In this document: piece by piece, positions 1-12,721 of the stretch
Layout: each line of letters begins with the position of its first letter
How positions within the stretch are numbered: position 1 is the stretch's first letter
Assembly: GCF_000499385.1 (NCBI RefSeq)
Contig: NW_013652821.1
Location: 1-52,067 of the forward strand
Origin: Eimeria necatrix
Taxonomy: Eukaryota; Apicomplexa; Conoidasida; Eucoccidiorida; Eimeriidae
DNA: 52,067 nucleotides
Direction: 5' to 3'
Notes under the pieces: model-generated
Seen by the model: the letters and a program-made list of their open reading frames with translations, nothing else
Database searches by the model: none
What the model was told of the DNA's origin: nothing
Program-made: the position numbers and the translations under genes

Positions 1-61
1 CCAGGTGGGGGGTGGGGGTGGGGGGGAGATGAACGCGGAGATGCGGAGCGCGAGGTTTCGC

Positions 62-372
62 TAGCGAGGTAGAGGGATAGCTGGCGAGATGGCTAGCTGG
101 CGAGGTAGCTAGCTGGCTAGCTGGCTAGCTGGCTAGCTGGCTAGCTGGCGAGACAGCTAGCTGGCTAGCTGGCTAGGTAGATAGAGAGCTAGCTGGCGAG
201 CTGGATATGTAGCTAGCTGGCGAGATAGCTAGCTGGATAGCTGGCTAGCTGGATATATAGCTAGCTGGCTAGCTGGCTAGATAGCTAGCTGGCTAGCTGG
301 CTAGCTGGCTAGCTGGATAGAGAGCTAGCTGGCTAGCTGGCGAGATAGCTAGCTGGCTAGCTGGCTAGCCCT
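62..372. repeat. GCTAGCTG octamer tandem array
   Basis: Tandem array built on the 8-base unit GCTAGCTG, broken by variants such as GATAGCTA and GGATAGCT. The unit contains the palindrome GCTAGC, so the array reads similarly on both strands. It lies directly beside a telomere-like array, which fits subtelomeric or interspersed satellite sequence. No gene is seen in it. The first 30 bases of the window are G-rich and simple. Confidence 0.9.
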
Positions 373-392
373 CAACACGCCACACACGGCCG

Positions 393-511
393 CAAACCCT
401 AACCCTCAACCCTACCTCCAAACCCCAAACCCCAAACCCCAGACCCTAAACCCTAAACCCTAAACCCTAAACCCTAAACCCTAAACCCTAAACCCTAAAC
501 CCTAAACCCTC
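393..511. repeat. Telomere-like CCCTAAA array
   Basis: A degenerate section (393-443) leads into about nine perfect copies of the heptamer CCCTAAA (444-511). This is the plant/coccidian telomere unit. The array ends within the window and is followed by 50 kb of other sequence, so it is an internal telomere-like block or sits beside a chromosome end just outside the window. Interspersed blocks of this heptamer are known in Eimeria genomes. Confidence 0.92.
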
Positions 512-646
512 ACCGAGAGTGAGGCCCGAGAAGAGGGCGCTGCCGAGAGCGCAGACAATTGCGAGGCTGATGGAGAGGGCTGGGGGCAAAGAGCTCTCCA
601 CCGCAGACTCGACCATCCTCTGCTGCTGCAGCCAGCCGGCCCGCGC

Positions 647-693
<47 letters not shown>

Positions 694-746
694 GGCGCGG
701 GCGCGGGAGGGGGTGCTGCGGCTCGCCGGGGACGCAGCTGCTGCGC

Positions 747-781
<35 letters not shown>

Positions 782-856
782 ACCGCTGCGTTTGGACGTG
801 CTCTACCGCTGCGACTGCTGCTGTTGCTGCTACCGCTGCGTCCAATGGTGCTCTAC

Positions 857-907
<51 letters not shown>

Positions 908-1236
908 GTAAACGCTGCGCGAGGCACGGGTCAAGGGCCTCTGCAGACCCGCCGGCTGGGAGGCCCAAAGAGTCAAAGAAGACAAAAGAAGAAACAAAGA
1001 AAAGACAAAAGAAAAGACAAAAGAAAAGACAAAGAAGAGATAAAAGAAAAAACGAAATAAAAGATAAAATGAAAGACAAAAGAGGAGACAAAGGGGCCGC
1101 CAAGCTGCGTCAGCAGAAGCCCGAAAGCACGCGGGGGCTGCGCTGCAGCTGCTGCTGCTGCTGCTGCTGCAGCTGCTGCAGCAGCGCGGAGCTCCGGGTG
1201 TACGTACACCTCAATCCACCAGCGCCGCACCGCTCT

Positions 1237-1268
<32 letters not shown>

Positions 1269-1834
1269 TCCAAGGGCCGAGGAGGGCGCGCGAGGCAAGG
1301 CAAGGAGACAGGAAGGAGACAGAGAAAGAAGATTCAAAAGCTCAGCAAGAAAGACACTGCTGTGCTGCTGCTGCAGCACTGCTCTGGGGGCCCCCAGGAG
1401 GGCCCCCCGAGTGACTGTGGGGCGGCTGCAGCAGCAGCGGCGCTGCAGCTCGCAGGAAGGGCGGCGCGGGCAAGCCCTGGGGTGGCTGTTGCTTGCTGCT
1501 GCTGCTGCTGCTTTGCTGCTGCTGCTGCTTTGCTGCTGCTGCTGCTGCTGTGGCGGCCGGGAGAGCGCGGGGGGAGGCGACTCGCAGCTAAAAGAAAAGC
1601 CAAAAGCCCCGAGACGAACTCGGAAGGCCCGAAGCGTCCACAATGCTGCAGCAGCAGCAGCAGCAGCAGCAGCAGGCGCTGGCGGGCCCAGGCGGGCAGC
1701 AGCGGGGGCAGCTGGGGTCTGCGGGCGCAACAGGGGTCTCAAGGCCGCTTTGTTCCTTCGGAGTATTCGAAATCCCCCAAAATATCTTTTTAACTTGCAA
1801 AAACGAGCCGAGATTCACATTGCTGCGCGGCATG

Positions 1835-1868
<34 letters not shown>

Positions 1869-2271
1869 TGCTGCTGCAGTCAACGCCGCCGCAGCAGCAG
1901 CCAGAGCCTCCCGCCGCCGCCGCCGCGCGCCGCCTCCCAGCTTCTCTTCGGGGACCTTCTTGCCACTTTCAAGTGTATGTACACCTGGGAAATGAATTAC
2001 AAGTGCCAGTCCAGGGCCCCCAGACTGCAGGCTGTGGCCGGCGCTGCCGCCGCAGCCGCCCGTGGCTGCTGCTGCCAGCGCCTTTGCTGCGGCGCTGCAG
2101 CAGCAGCAGCAGCAGCCCTTCCGCAGCAGCTATTAATGCTTTTAAACTCTAAAAGGAGATGAAGCAGCAGCTCAAACCCAACACAAAGACGGGACGGCGG
2201 GGGGCCACGACCCGCGCAGCTGCGCGGTGTCTGTACACCCAAGCAGCCGAAGCGCCACACGCCCTTAACTG

Positions 2272-2310
<39 letters not shown>

Positions 2311-2864
2311 CCCTGCTGCAGCGGGCTTCGCGCTGCTGCTGCGGGTGCGGCATCGCTGTTGCTGCTGCTGCTGCTGCGTTCCAGCTGGCCCACGACTGCT
2401 CTAGCCTGCTTGCATTTCCCCGCTGCTGCAGCAGTGTTGCTGCTGGTTCGCTGCTCCCGCTGCTGCTGCGCTGGTGCTGCTGCCCTCCAGCCGCTGCTGC
2501 CAGCTTGATAGTGCTGCGCTGCAGCTGCTCTATCCTGGTGCTGCACTCGTGCTGCTGCTGATTGCTGCTGCTGCTGCTGCCCGGCTGCTGCTGCTTCCTG
2601 GGCAGCATCTGCTGCAGCAGCAACTTGCAAGAGCGGTGGAGCTTCGGGCAGCAGCAGCAGCAGCCCTCTGCTGCCACGGCAGCCCCAACCCCACAGAGCA
2701 GCTGCCTCCGTCATTCGTAGTGGCTGTAGCCTCTCATTGCTGCAGCAGCAGCAAGGTGCTGCGTGCTGCAGCGATAAGCTGCTGCATGCAGCAGCAGTAA
2801 GCTACAGCCCTTCTGTGGGCTTTGCTGCCTCTGCAGTCGGACGACCGCTTCTGCTTCTGCTGCT

Positions 2865-2952
2865 GCTGCAGCAGAAGCAGCAGCAGCAGAAGCAGCAGCA
2901 GCAGAAGCAGCAGCAGCAGAAGCAGCAGCAGCAGAAGCAGCAGCAGCAGAAT
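2865..2952 (+). repeat. 15-bp tandem repeat (CAGCAGCAGCAGAAG)
   Basis: About five near-perfect copies of a 15-base unit made of four CAG codons and one AAG. It is a higher-order unit grown from CAG, which points to local duplication of a 15-mer rather than simple triplet slippage. Confidence 0.9.
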
Positions 2953-3029
2953 TAGCAGCAGCATGTAGCTGGCTCCCTAGTGGCAATGCAACGGGACACA
3001 GAGTCCTCGAGCATCTGAATTTAAATAGA

Positions 3030-3143
3030 GAAAAAGGGAGTGTTCGGGTTTAGGGTTTGGAGTCTAGGTTTCGCAATGTGGGGTGTAGGGTTTGAGATTT
3101 GGGGTTTAGGGTTTAGGGTTTAGGGTTTAGGGTTTAGGGTTTG
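3030..3143. repeat. Telomere-like TTTAGGG array (degenerate then perfect)
   Basis: Degenerate TTTAGGG/TTTGGGG words from about 3030 lead to six perfect TTTAGGG units (3102-3143). The orientation is opposite to the block at 444-511. Confidence 0.9.
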
Positions 3144-3222
3144 GCCTTTGGGCAATCGGTTTTCTTGCGTAGGGGAGCAGCCGCCGGAGAAGTGACCCCG
3201 GAAAGCTGCTGCCTGTGTGTTG

Positions 3223-3845
3223 CTGCTGCAGCAGACCTTGTTGCTGCTGCAGCACACCTTGTTGCTGTTGCAACACACCTTGCTGCTGCAGCACACCTTG
3301 TTGTTGCTGCAGCACACCTTAATGCCGCTGCAGCACACCTTGTTGCTGCTGCAGCACACCTTGTTGCTGCTGCAGCATAACTTGTCGCTGCAACAGACCT
3401 TGTTGTTGCTGTAGCATACCTTTTTGCTGCTGCAGCACTCCTCGTTGCTGCTGCAGCACACCTTGTTGCTGCAGCACACCTGTTCGGTTGTGCAGCACAC
3501 CTTGTTGCTGTTGAGCCACACCTTGTTGCTGCTGCAGCATACCTTGTTGCTGCTGCAGCAGACTTTTTTGCTGCTACAACACACCTTGTTGCTGCTGCAA
3601 CACACCTTGTTACTGCTGCAACACACTTTGTTGCTGCTACGGCACACTTTGTTGCTGCTACGGTACACTTTGTTGCTGCTGCAGCACACCTTGTTGCTGT
3701 TGAGGCACGCCTTGCTGCTGCAGCACATCTTGCTGCTGCAACACGCCTTGTTACTGCTGCAACAGACTTTGTTGCTGCTGCAGCACACCTTGTTGCTGCT
3801 GCAGCACACCTTGTTGCTGCTGCAGCACACCTTGTTGCTGCTGTT
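3223..3845. repeat. Degenerate 21-bp tandem array
   Basis: About 29 copies of a unit close to CACCTTGTTGCTGCTGCAG with 18-24 base spacing. Open frames on both strands translate it as short repeats, for example CCSSNKV on the minus strand and LLLLQHT on the plus strand. No non-repeat protein segment flanks it, so it is treated as a minisatellite rather than a gene. Confidence 0.85.
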
Positions 3846-4165
3846 ACTAGTGGGATGTCTCGCTGCACTGCTGCAGCAGCTGCACTCAGTCTTGACAGCA
3901 GAATATTCCTCCTATGTCGCACTGTGTTGCTGCTGCGTCTCTGCTGCTGCGGGGCTGCTGCAAGCAGCAAGAATGGTGCAGCACTAAGACAGCAGCAGGA
4001 TGGCACTAACGGTAGCTGCCGCTGCAGCTAGCTGCTGCTGCTGCTGCCTCTTAAGGATTTTTTTAAAGCTAAAACAGTTTTAAATGAAGCTTTGAGGCAG
4101 CTCTGAGCCCCAGAGCCACAGCAAAAGCAGCTGGGACAGAGCGCAGGCAGAACGGCAGCAGCCCA

Positions 4166-4200
4166 AACCCTAAACCCTAAACCCTAAACCCTAAACCCTA
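4166..4200. repeat. Telomere-like CCCTAAA array
   Basis: Five copies of CCCTAAA inside CAG-rich sequence, in the same orientation as the block at 444-511. Confidence 0.9.
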
Positions 4201-4340
4201 ATGCAGCTACGCAGCCCTGCATTAACTCAGTGGTTATTCATGGCCTGAACAAGTGCTGCTGTTGCTGCTTGGCCTTTCATCTTCTTACACGTTTTCTTGT
4301 CCCGCTGCTGTTGAAAGACAGAAGCCTTCGAAGTTACGGC

Positions 4341-4376
4341 TAGGGTTTAGGGTTTAGGGTTTAGGCAAGGGTTTGG
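4341..4376. repeat. Telomere-like TTTAGGG array
   Basis: Three to four TTTAGGG units followed by degenerate TTTGGGG words. They lie about 150 bases from the block at 4166-4200 and in the opposite orientation, forming an inverted pair. Confidence 0.85.
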
Positions 4377-5540
4377 GGTTTAGGGCTTGGGGCTTGCCAA
4401 CAAGGGCTTTGCGTGGGACAAGCTAAGGAGAGACAAAGCCTCTAACGTCGAGCGAGAAGCAGTTTGAGGCCGATTTGCTTTTTTGCTGCTGCTGTTGCTG
4501 CAGCTGCTGTTGTTGCCGCTTTTCCTGCTGCTACTGTTGCTGATGCAGTTCTATTTTATTTGCAGCAGCTGCTGCTATTCTCGTTGCAGTTCGTGCAGCC
4601 GTTGCCGCTGCTTGTGTATTGTCTCAAGTTGCTGCTGCTGTTGCTGCTGCTGTTGCTGCTGCTGTTGCTGCTGTTTTTGTTGTCTCTGCTGTTCCTCTCT
4701 AAGGGTTAATTGTGTTTTTAATTGCATTCTTCAGGGTTTAGAGGCAAACGGGATTAAATTCCTTTCTTTCAGTCGCGGGGTCTCGAGGTGACCTTGCCAG
4801 CGGGATGGCTGCAGTGTACAGACACCTCAGTGTCTGCAGCTAACCCAGCCATCCAAATGAGTCCTCAGTTTTTGTTAGACTTCATTTTAAAAGGAAAAAA
4901 GAAATGCATTACAAACTATCTAGCCTCTCTAGCCACGCCTGCCGCCGACAGCGGCCCCAGTGGGGGGCCGCCAGGGGCCCCCAGAGGGGGCCCCCCCGCC
5001 TCCTCCGGGTCGCAGGGATCTTATGGCGAATTGAGAGTCCTTTTTGTATATTTTTGGGTCATTTTTTGTGTTTTTGTCATTAAAACGAGGCGTCTGTACA
5101 CCTGCGCTCACGTGAAGTCTGCTGCTGCCCCCAGAAGCCTCGTCTAGCCAGCGGAGGCTCTGCACAAAAAGCCGCATTTCGCGCTGCTGTGGCTCTTTGA
5201 GAGCTGCGCCGTGGCCCCAGTGCATGCAGCAGCTAAGGAGCAGCAGCAATGGCCCCATCTGCTGCGCCTAGGCGCGCTGCGGGGGGCCCCCGGGGGGCCC
5301 CCAGCTGACTGGGGACTGCGGGGCCCCTGGGCAGCTAAGGGCTTATGTGGGGCGCTGTGGGGCAGCAGGCACAATAGCTAGCTGCTGCGCTGCAGACCTG
5401 CTGCTGCTGCTGCTGCTTCAAAAAGTGCAATCAGGCCGCTTCTTCAGTGCCCGCAGCAGCAGCAGCAGCGAGTGCTACTGCTGCCGCTGCTGCTGCTGCT
5501 GCTGCTGCTTCAGAGCCAAATTATAAAGCGCAGGCGCAGC

Positions 5541-5621
5541 ATGGGAGCTCCTGGGATGCAGCAGGAGACCTCCAGAAGACCTCCGTCTGGGGGTCCCTTG
5601 GGGGCCGCCCCGTCGTTGAGT

Positions 5622-5673
<52 letters not shown>

Positions 5674-5885
5674 TGAGGCCCACTCCCCAAATAAAGCGGC
5701 GTGCCCCACAGCAGCTGCATGCTCCTGCCACCACGGAGGCCCCTACTGTACCCTCTGGGGGGGCCCCCCGGGGCCCTGGGGGGCCCCCCGGGGCCAAACA
5801 AAGGCGATTGGCAGCAGCAGCAATTAGAGGGCCCCTTGCTTTCTCCGGAGAGGCTCCCAGTATTGGCAGTCTTACACGGGACAGT

Positions 5886-5917
<32 letters not shown>

Positions 5918-6491
5918 GAGACCTGCAGCTGCTGTGTCTTTGGAACCAGCAGCAGGTGCTGCTGCTGCGGCGCTCGAGGCCCGCATCTTTCCAAGAGTTT
6001 CAGGGGCTCATTGCTTCCGAGAATACGCGCAGCAGGTGCTGCGTGCTGCTGCTGCTGCGCTGCAGCAGCAGCAGCAGCAGGTGCTGCGAGCTGCTGCTGC
6101 TGCAGAGCAGCAGCGCCTGGCAATGAATAGCTGCGGGGGTCCCGGGGGCCCCCTTTATGCCTTCCCACAAACATGTCTTGATGAGGGTTTCTCAGAGGGC
6201 CCCCTTGACGCTGCAGCAAAGCTGTTGAGAAAACTGTGTGCTGCTGCTGCTGCTGATTGCTGCTGCATCGGCCGTGCTGCTGCTGCTGCTGCTGCTGCTG
6301 CGGAGATGCACGCAGAAGAGTTCGTGCTGCTTCAGCAGCTGTGTGCGGCGCTGCTGCTGCTGGGGGCCCAGAAGCTCCCCGAGCCCAGTTTGCTGCAGCT
6401 GGAAGGCCCCGCTGCTGCAGCAGCTGCAATTATTGGAGTGGAGGAGCTGCTGCTGCGTGCAGAGAAGGCACAGGGGGGCGTCATAGACTAT

Positions 6492-6533
<42 letters not shown>

Positions 6534-6675
6534 TGGTGCTTGTCGAGCAGCAGCTGCCAGGCCGCGCTGCTGGGATGTCTCCTACGTGTGCCTGGCGAGG
6601 GCGGCGGTTTGCTGCTATTTGCTGCTGCTGCTGCACTGACGGGTCCCCAGAAAAAGCCTGATTCAAGAAGCAACA

Positions 6676-6721
<46 letters not shown>

Positions 6722-7006
6722 ACGGAGTTTCCCTGCCGCAGTAGCGTGCACCACGTGGGGCACTTTTAGCAGCAGCGCCTTTGTGTCTCTGGAGCTGCAG
6801 CGAGAAGGGGCCCCAGAGAAGCAAGGGGCCCCCCTTGGTGCTGCAGCAAGCAGCAGCAAATCAGCACAGCCCCCAACAGCTAGTACCCTTTCTGGGCGCC
6901 TGGCCCTCTCGGGGGCCCCGGGGGGCCCCTGTCTCGTGGCTGTGCGGCAGTGGCAGCTGCTAGCTGCGCAAAGTCGCAGGCGCAGCCGCCCAGCGAGCTG
7001 CAGCAT

Positions 7007-7039
<33 letters not shown>

Positions 7040-7882
7040 GCTCTTGCTGCAGCAGGCTGAGGCCACAACTGCTGCCCACACAGCCAAATACCTGGGCGCA
7101 GCTAATAAAGGCCCCTCTCCCACAGAAACCAACTTGCTGCATTCTCTTGAGGGCCCACTGGGGCACCGAGACCCCAGGGGGCCCCCCCAGGGGCCCAGGG
7201 GGCCCCAGGACCCCCGGGGGCCCCCGGGGCCCCTGGGGCCCCTGGGGCCCCCGGGGCCCCTGGGGCCCCTGGGGCCCGAGGGGCCCCTGGGGCCCCAGAA
7301 GCCTGGAGCTGCGGTAGGTACTAGTAGAATTAAAGAAGAAGCTGGAGAAGGAGACAGAATAATGCTGCGAGTTGTTCCGGGGTGTCTTTGTTTTGCTGCT
7401 CCCTCAGCTGTGTTGGTGCCGCTGCAGCAGCAAAGACACGGACTGTCAAAGCAGCAGCAAGCTGCTGATGGAGCAGCGGCGCGGGGAGGTGCAGAAGCAG
7501 CAGCAGTAGCAGCAGCACCAACAGCAGCAGCAGCGGCATCTGCAGCAGCGACCACTGCAGCAGCAGGGCTTGTTGCAGATACAGCAGCAAGGCAAAGCCA
7601 AGCAGCAGGAGGGGCAGCAGCAGCACAACGAGGCGCTGCAGTCGCAAGCCGGGCAGCAGAAGCAGTAACAGGAAAAGGAGCAGCAGCATCAGCAGCAGCA
7701 GCAGCAGCAGCTTCTGCTTCAACTGCTGCTGCAGCGCCGCTGCAAGGCGGGCCCCGCAGCGGTGACTCGCTTGCAGACGCAGCTTCTAAGAGCGGGGGCC
7801 CCCCTCCTGCAGCACAGGGGCCCCCCACTGAGTCGTTGTGGGCCCCAGTTTCGTGCCCTTTGAGGGTAGCTGGGGAGGCCCC

Positions 7883-7916
<34 letters not shown>

Positions 7917-9204
7917 TCAGCTGCGCATGCAGGCATTTCCAGCGCCCGGCTACAGCACGTAGGCCCTCCAAAGCCCAGAAACATTCCTTCAGCCTCAAGG
8001 GCCCCCTGCGGGTCTCCAGCACCCTACGGAGCTGCCTCAGCCTGCCCTGCTGTTTGCCTGTGGGGCCCCCAGGGGGCCCCAGGGGCTCCAGGGGCCCCAG
8101 GGGCTCAAGGGACCCCACAGGCTTCAGGGGCCCCAGGGGCCCCAGGGGTCCCAGGGGCCCCAGGGGCCCCAGGGGGCCCGGGGGCCCCAAGGCCCCCGGG
8201 GCCCCCAGGGTCGTCGGGGGCCCCAGGGGTCCCAGGGGCCCCCGGGGCCCCTGGCGTGTTGTGCTGGCCCGGAGAGTTTGTGGGGCCCCCTCGGGGGTCT
8301 TTGGTGGTATACGGGCTTGTGGTGTCTGTCTCCCCGCTGCTGAGTCCCCCTAGGGACACAGCTGCTGCCATTTGTGTGGCGCGGCTGTCTTGCCTTTTTG
8401 TAGGAAAGCTGCTGCAGCAGCAGCCCAAGCAGCAGCAAGTGCTGCCCCACGGGGCCGCAGCAGCGCAGCCACTGAGGGGCCCCCACAGCCCCACTTGGGG
8501 GCTGCAGCTGCAGGCGAGAAGCAGCAGCAGTTGCACTGGGGGCTGCTGCCGCTGCTCGCGCTGCAGCAGAAGCAGCAGCACAGGCGGCCCTGGTGGCAGC
8601 AGCAGCACGCGCCAATCCAGCAGCAGCAGCACAAAAGGTAGAAGTCCAGGCAGCGACAACTGCAGCAGCAAATGCTGCTGCAGCGAAGCAGATGAGGAAT
8701 TGTTCTTTTTTTCCTCAGCAGCTGCAACTGCCCGACTGTGCCTAATGCCGGGCAAAGTGGCTTGCGTTGCGGGGGTGCAGCTGCAGCGCCTGCGCAGCAA
8801 GAAGCAGCAGCAGCAGCAGCAGCTGCTGCGGCTTGTTGCTGGCCCCGCAGCTTTCATAGCTCAGTGGCATCTGGGGGAGCTCAAGGCAGCACTAGAGGCC
8901 TCGCAGCAGCAGCAGGGGCCCCTGACTCTCTTTGCTGAAGGGGCGGTGCAGCAGGAGGAGGAAGTGCAGCAGCAGCAGGAGCAGCAGGAGCCGGTGCAGC
9001 AGCAGACGCGCAAGGAGTCTTTGCTGCTGGGCGCAGCAACACTGGGGGAAGAGCAGCAAAGTCCCTTGCTGCTGCTGCTGCAGCAGCTAGTTGGCGCCCT
9101 GGGGCCGTCGGCACTCTGCGACGGCCGTCTGCCGTGGCTGCTGCCGCTGCTTCCCATTCGCGGTGAGGCAGCTGCGCCTGCTGCTGCAGCTGTGCTGCTG
9201 GCAG

Positions 9205-9236
<32 letters not shown>

Positions 9237-10157
9237 GCGCTGCAGACGCTTCGCAGCTGCCTAGGGGGCCCCGATGCCTCCGGGACTTCTTTGCTGCTCT
9301 TTCTGGGGCGCCAGCTGCAGACAGGGGCCCCCTTTGAAAGCTTAATGGCACAGCCTGTTTGCTTCCAGGGGCCCGTCACGAGCTGCCGCGGCAGCAGCAG
9401 CTTCGGGCTGCTGGGGGGTTTGCTGCAGTGGCAAGCCTTTCCCTGGTGCCTCAGCAGCAGCGCCGAGAGCAGGGGCGTTGTGGGCGGCTGCGGCGCCTTG
9501 CTGCTGCTGCTGCAGCAGCACTTGGGCTGGCGGGACTTGGGCGCCAGCGGCCGAGACATTCTGCGCAGAGCAGCACGATGGGCAGCAGCAGCAGCAGCAG
9601 CAGCAGAAAGTGCAAAGCCTTGTGCGGGCTGTGGGGCCCCTGCAGCAGCTGGTGGGGCCCCTCGGGGAGACAGAGACGCCTTGCATGCAGCCTGGGGGCC
9701 CCCGGAGGCCCTCCCCGTGGCCCTCATATCCAGCAGCAGCAGCAGCGTGCTGCTGCTGGGGACCCCTGCCCTAAGGGGCCCTGGGGCGGGGCCTCTGGGG
9801 GGACACAGCTATTCTCAGGAAGACAGCAGTTTCGCGCTGCAGCTGCTGGCAGCAACGAGGCCACACGCTTCGTTCCAGCGATGCAGCAGCAGCAGCAGGC
9901 GCAGCAGCAGCAGCAGCAGCAGAAAGCACGAGAGAATCTGCTGCTGCTGCTCCTGCCGTGACAGCCGCAGGGGCAGCTTCTGCCCGCGAGGGAGCTCTTC
10001 TTCCTTTATTCATAAAACGAGGCTTGAAGAGGACACACAGCCACATCCAGCAGCAACAGCAGCAGCAGCAGCAGCACTTGCAGCAGTCCATGGAGCCGCA
10101 GCGGCCATACGAACTGCACCTGCTGCTGCAGCTGCCCATGGAGCGCCAACAGCAGAC

Positions 10158-10192
<35 letters not shown>

Positions 10193-10272
10193 CGCCGATG
10201 CGGCCCGCGGGAGCACCTGTGGGGCCGAGAGCCCCGCAGCCGGAGGCCCAGAATCCGAGAACCCTAGCAACA

Positions 10273-10305
<33 letters not shown>

Positions 10306-11551
10306 GCAGCAGCCCTCCACTCCTCAGCCTCTTGTGCTGCAGGCACGCGTCGGCAGCTGCGGAGATTCTTCGCAAGTTTCCAGCTTTGTGGATTCGCGCA
10401 TTTTTTGGCTGTCTCCACGCTGCAGCGGAAGGCCCTGGACAAGAGGGTGCAGCAGCAGCAGCTCCGGCTGCTGCAGCCGCTGCTGCTGCTGCTGCTGCTG
10501 CTGCTGCGGTCCGCTGGCCAGCAGAGGCAGCACACGGCGCCCCATGGTGCGGCTCTCCCCACACTTTGTTGCAGCCATTTGTGGGCCCCTGTGGTCTCAC
10601 AGGCCGCTGCCCCAGAGCCTCGGAGGCGTGGGGCCCCTGGCAGCCTCTGCAGCCCCAGGAGGTAGACTGCAGCAGCAGCAACAGCAGCAGCAGCAGCAGC
10701 GGCAGCTGTGGGGGGCGCAGCGGAACGTCTCCAGGGTCTGCTGCTGCTCTGCCTGCAGGAGCAGCAGGAGCCTTGTGTGGGGCCCCTGCAGCAGATGCTT
10801 CTTTGGGGCCCAGGGCCTTCAGCTCAGTCTCTTTTTGGCTGCTTCGAGACGCTCAGCTGCTCCTGCTGCGGCTGGTGCAGCAAACTGCTGCTGTTGCTGC
10901 AGCGAAGGCGTTCTGCTGTCTCTCGGCGGCAGCAGGGTGGCCCGTCCCGTGCTCCTGCGGGGTGCGTAGCAGCCGCTGCTGCAGCAGCTGCAGCAAGGGC
11001 GCCTGCTGCTGCAGCAGCAGAGCAGCGGAGGCCCCGCTGCAGGGCCGAGTGGGCAGCACATTGGCTGCTGCTGTTGCTGCAGTGGCTTTGAATTCGCTGG
11101 AGGTTTCTGCTGCGCATATGGCGCAGCTGCCGTCCCTAGGAACTCCGCAGGCAGAGTCAAGAGCAGTCTTTTTCAAGACCTGCTCCAGCAGAACTGGAGC
11201 CAGCAGCAGTTGCTGCTGCTGCTGCTGCTGCTGCTGCCAGTCACTAGGTGCAGCGAGAGCAGAGGCTGCTAGCTGGGAGGCAGCAGAGGCCTCGAGGAGA
11301 TACACGAGGAAACTCTGCGCTGATGTGCTGCGGTGGCTGGCGCTGCTGCAGTGGCACGAAGCCCGCGTGCCTGTGGCGGAATGCAGCAGCAGCAGCAGCA
11401 GCAGGGAAGCAGCAAGTGGTGCTGTCGGCGCTGCAGCAGGCTTTAGGGAAAGCCTCGTTCCCTCCTACGACTCATTTGGAGTCGCTGCGCCAGCTGCTCC
11501 TGACACAAGGGCCTCAGGGGCCCCTAGTGCTGAAGCTGCTGGGGGTGGCGG

Positions 11552-11588
<37 letters not shown>

Positions 11589-12094
11589 GGTCCCTGCGGC
11601 TTCCCCGAGGACTTGCCGCTGCACCGTTTGGTCCCATTTGCTCCTCTGCCGGAGACACAGACTCAGGAGGCCGCCGTTTTGCTTCTCTCGACCGAGGGCA
11701 CACTCCAGCGTCAGCAGCGGCTGCAGCAGGCGCAGCAGCAGCAGCAGCAGCAGCAGCAGCGGCAACAGCAGCAGCAGCAGCAATGTGACCAACACAAGCC
11801 CGGCTCCGCCTTACGTCGCGCACCTTCAGCAACAGCTCTGCGGGAACAGCGACAGCGAGAACCGTGCATGAGGCAGCAACAGCGGCAGCAGAAGCAGCAA
11901 GAGGTGCAGCAGCAGCAGCAGGTGAAGCTGCAGCTGCAGCACCGCATGCAGACATTTCCTGCAGTCAGCTGCACTGCTCTTAATGCAGTGGACTCTGCTG
12001 CTCTCTTGGCAGCAGATGACGTCTGCGGCATCGCGGGGTTTTTGCATAGCGGGCCTCCGCCGCCGGTCTTTGCTGCTGCGCCCACGACGGCTTT

Positions 12095-12128
<34 letters not shown>

Positions 12129-12496
12129 TGGACCTTAAGTCCGGGCCAACGTAGTCTCTGCGGCAACTTGCTACTGCTGTCTGACCAGTCGTTAACAGTG
12201 CCTCTGCTTCTGCTGCCCTCCTGTCCTCACAAGTGCCCCCTAAGTGCTTCTTCCCGTTTGCTGCAGGACCTGCTGCCAGCAACAGCAGCAGCAGCAACCC
12301 CTTGGCGGCGCTCTTTGTGTGTCTCTCTGGATCGTTGCTGCTTAGTTGCTGCTGTCTTTGTTGAGGCCCACCCCACAGCCGCGCGGCTTGCCGCTGCGCT
12401 GAAGAAAGCAGCAGCAAAGCGCCGGCCGCTGCAGCAGCAGATGGCTGCCTCTTCTGGGAACGGAGCCGCAGCAGAGGGCCAACAGAGACAAAGGCA

Positions 12497-12532
<36 letters not shown>

Positions 12533-12685
12533 GCGGCCACAGAGTGAGAGGGCGGAAATGTCATCTCTTTCTGCTGCAGCAGCTGCTGCCTGCGGCTCTG
12601 TATTTATGCAAAGCTCTCCACTCGGCGGTTTCATATCTCTTCTCATTTGTCCTGCTGCAGCTGTGCGCGTGACGCACTGGTGCCA

Positions 12686-12721
<36 letters not shown>

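Larger units (their letters stand above)
512..5540. other. CAG/CTG-rich repeat region without a supportable gene
   Basis: About 5 kb dominated by CAG/CTG trinucleotide runs, plus a GAAAAGACAAA-type purine stretch (975-1090) and a T-rich stretch near 5030-5090. Open frames occur on both strands and in several frames because the repeats lack stop codons. They consist almost wholly of Leu, Ala, Cys, Gln or Ser runs with no unique protein-like core, so none is called. Untranslated or promoter sequence of the downstream giant gene may lie in the right part. Confidence 0.7.

Noticed and set aside
1..511. True chromosome end
   Set aside because: The heptamer block is short, preceded by another satellite and not at the edge. 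Internal telomere-like blocks are common in this window.
519..2986. Numerous overlapping open frames of Leu, Ala, Cys and Gln runs on both strands
   Set aside because: CAG/CTG repeats lack stop codons in all frames, so long frames are expected. No unique protein-like segments support any one of them.
3223..3845. CRISPR-like array
   Set aside because: Units are contiguous and degenerate with no unique spacers, and the DNA is eukaryotic.
7170..8260. Collagen-like Gly-Pro-X protein
   Set aside because: The pattern follows from GGGGCCCC words and appears in opposite-strand frames too, so it is not evidence of a collagen.
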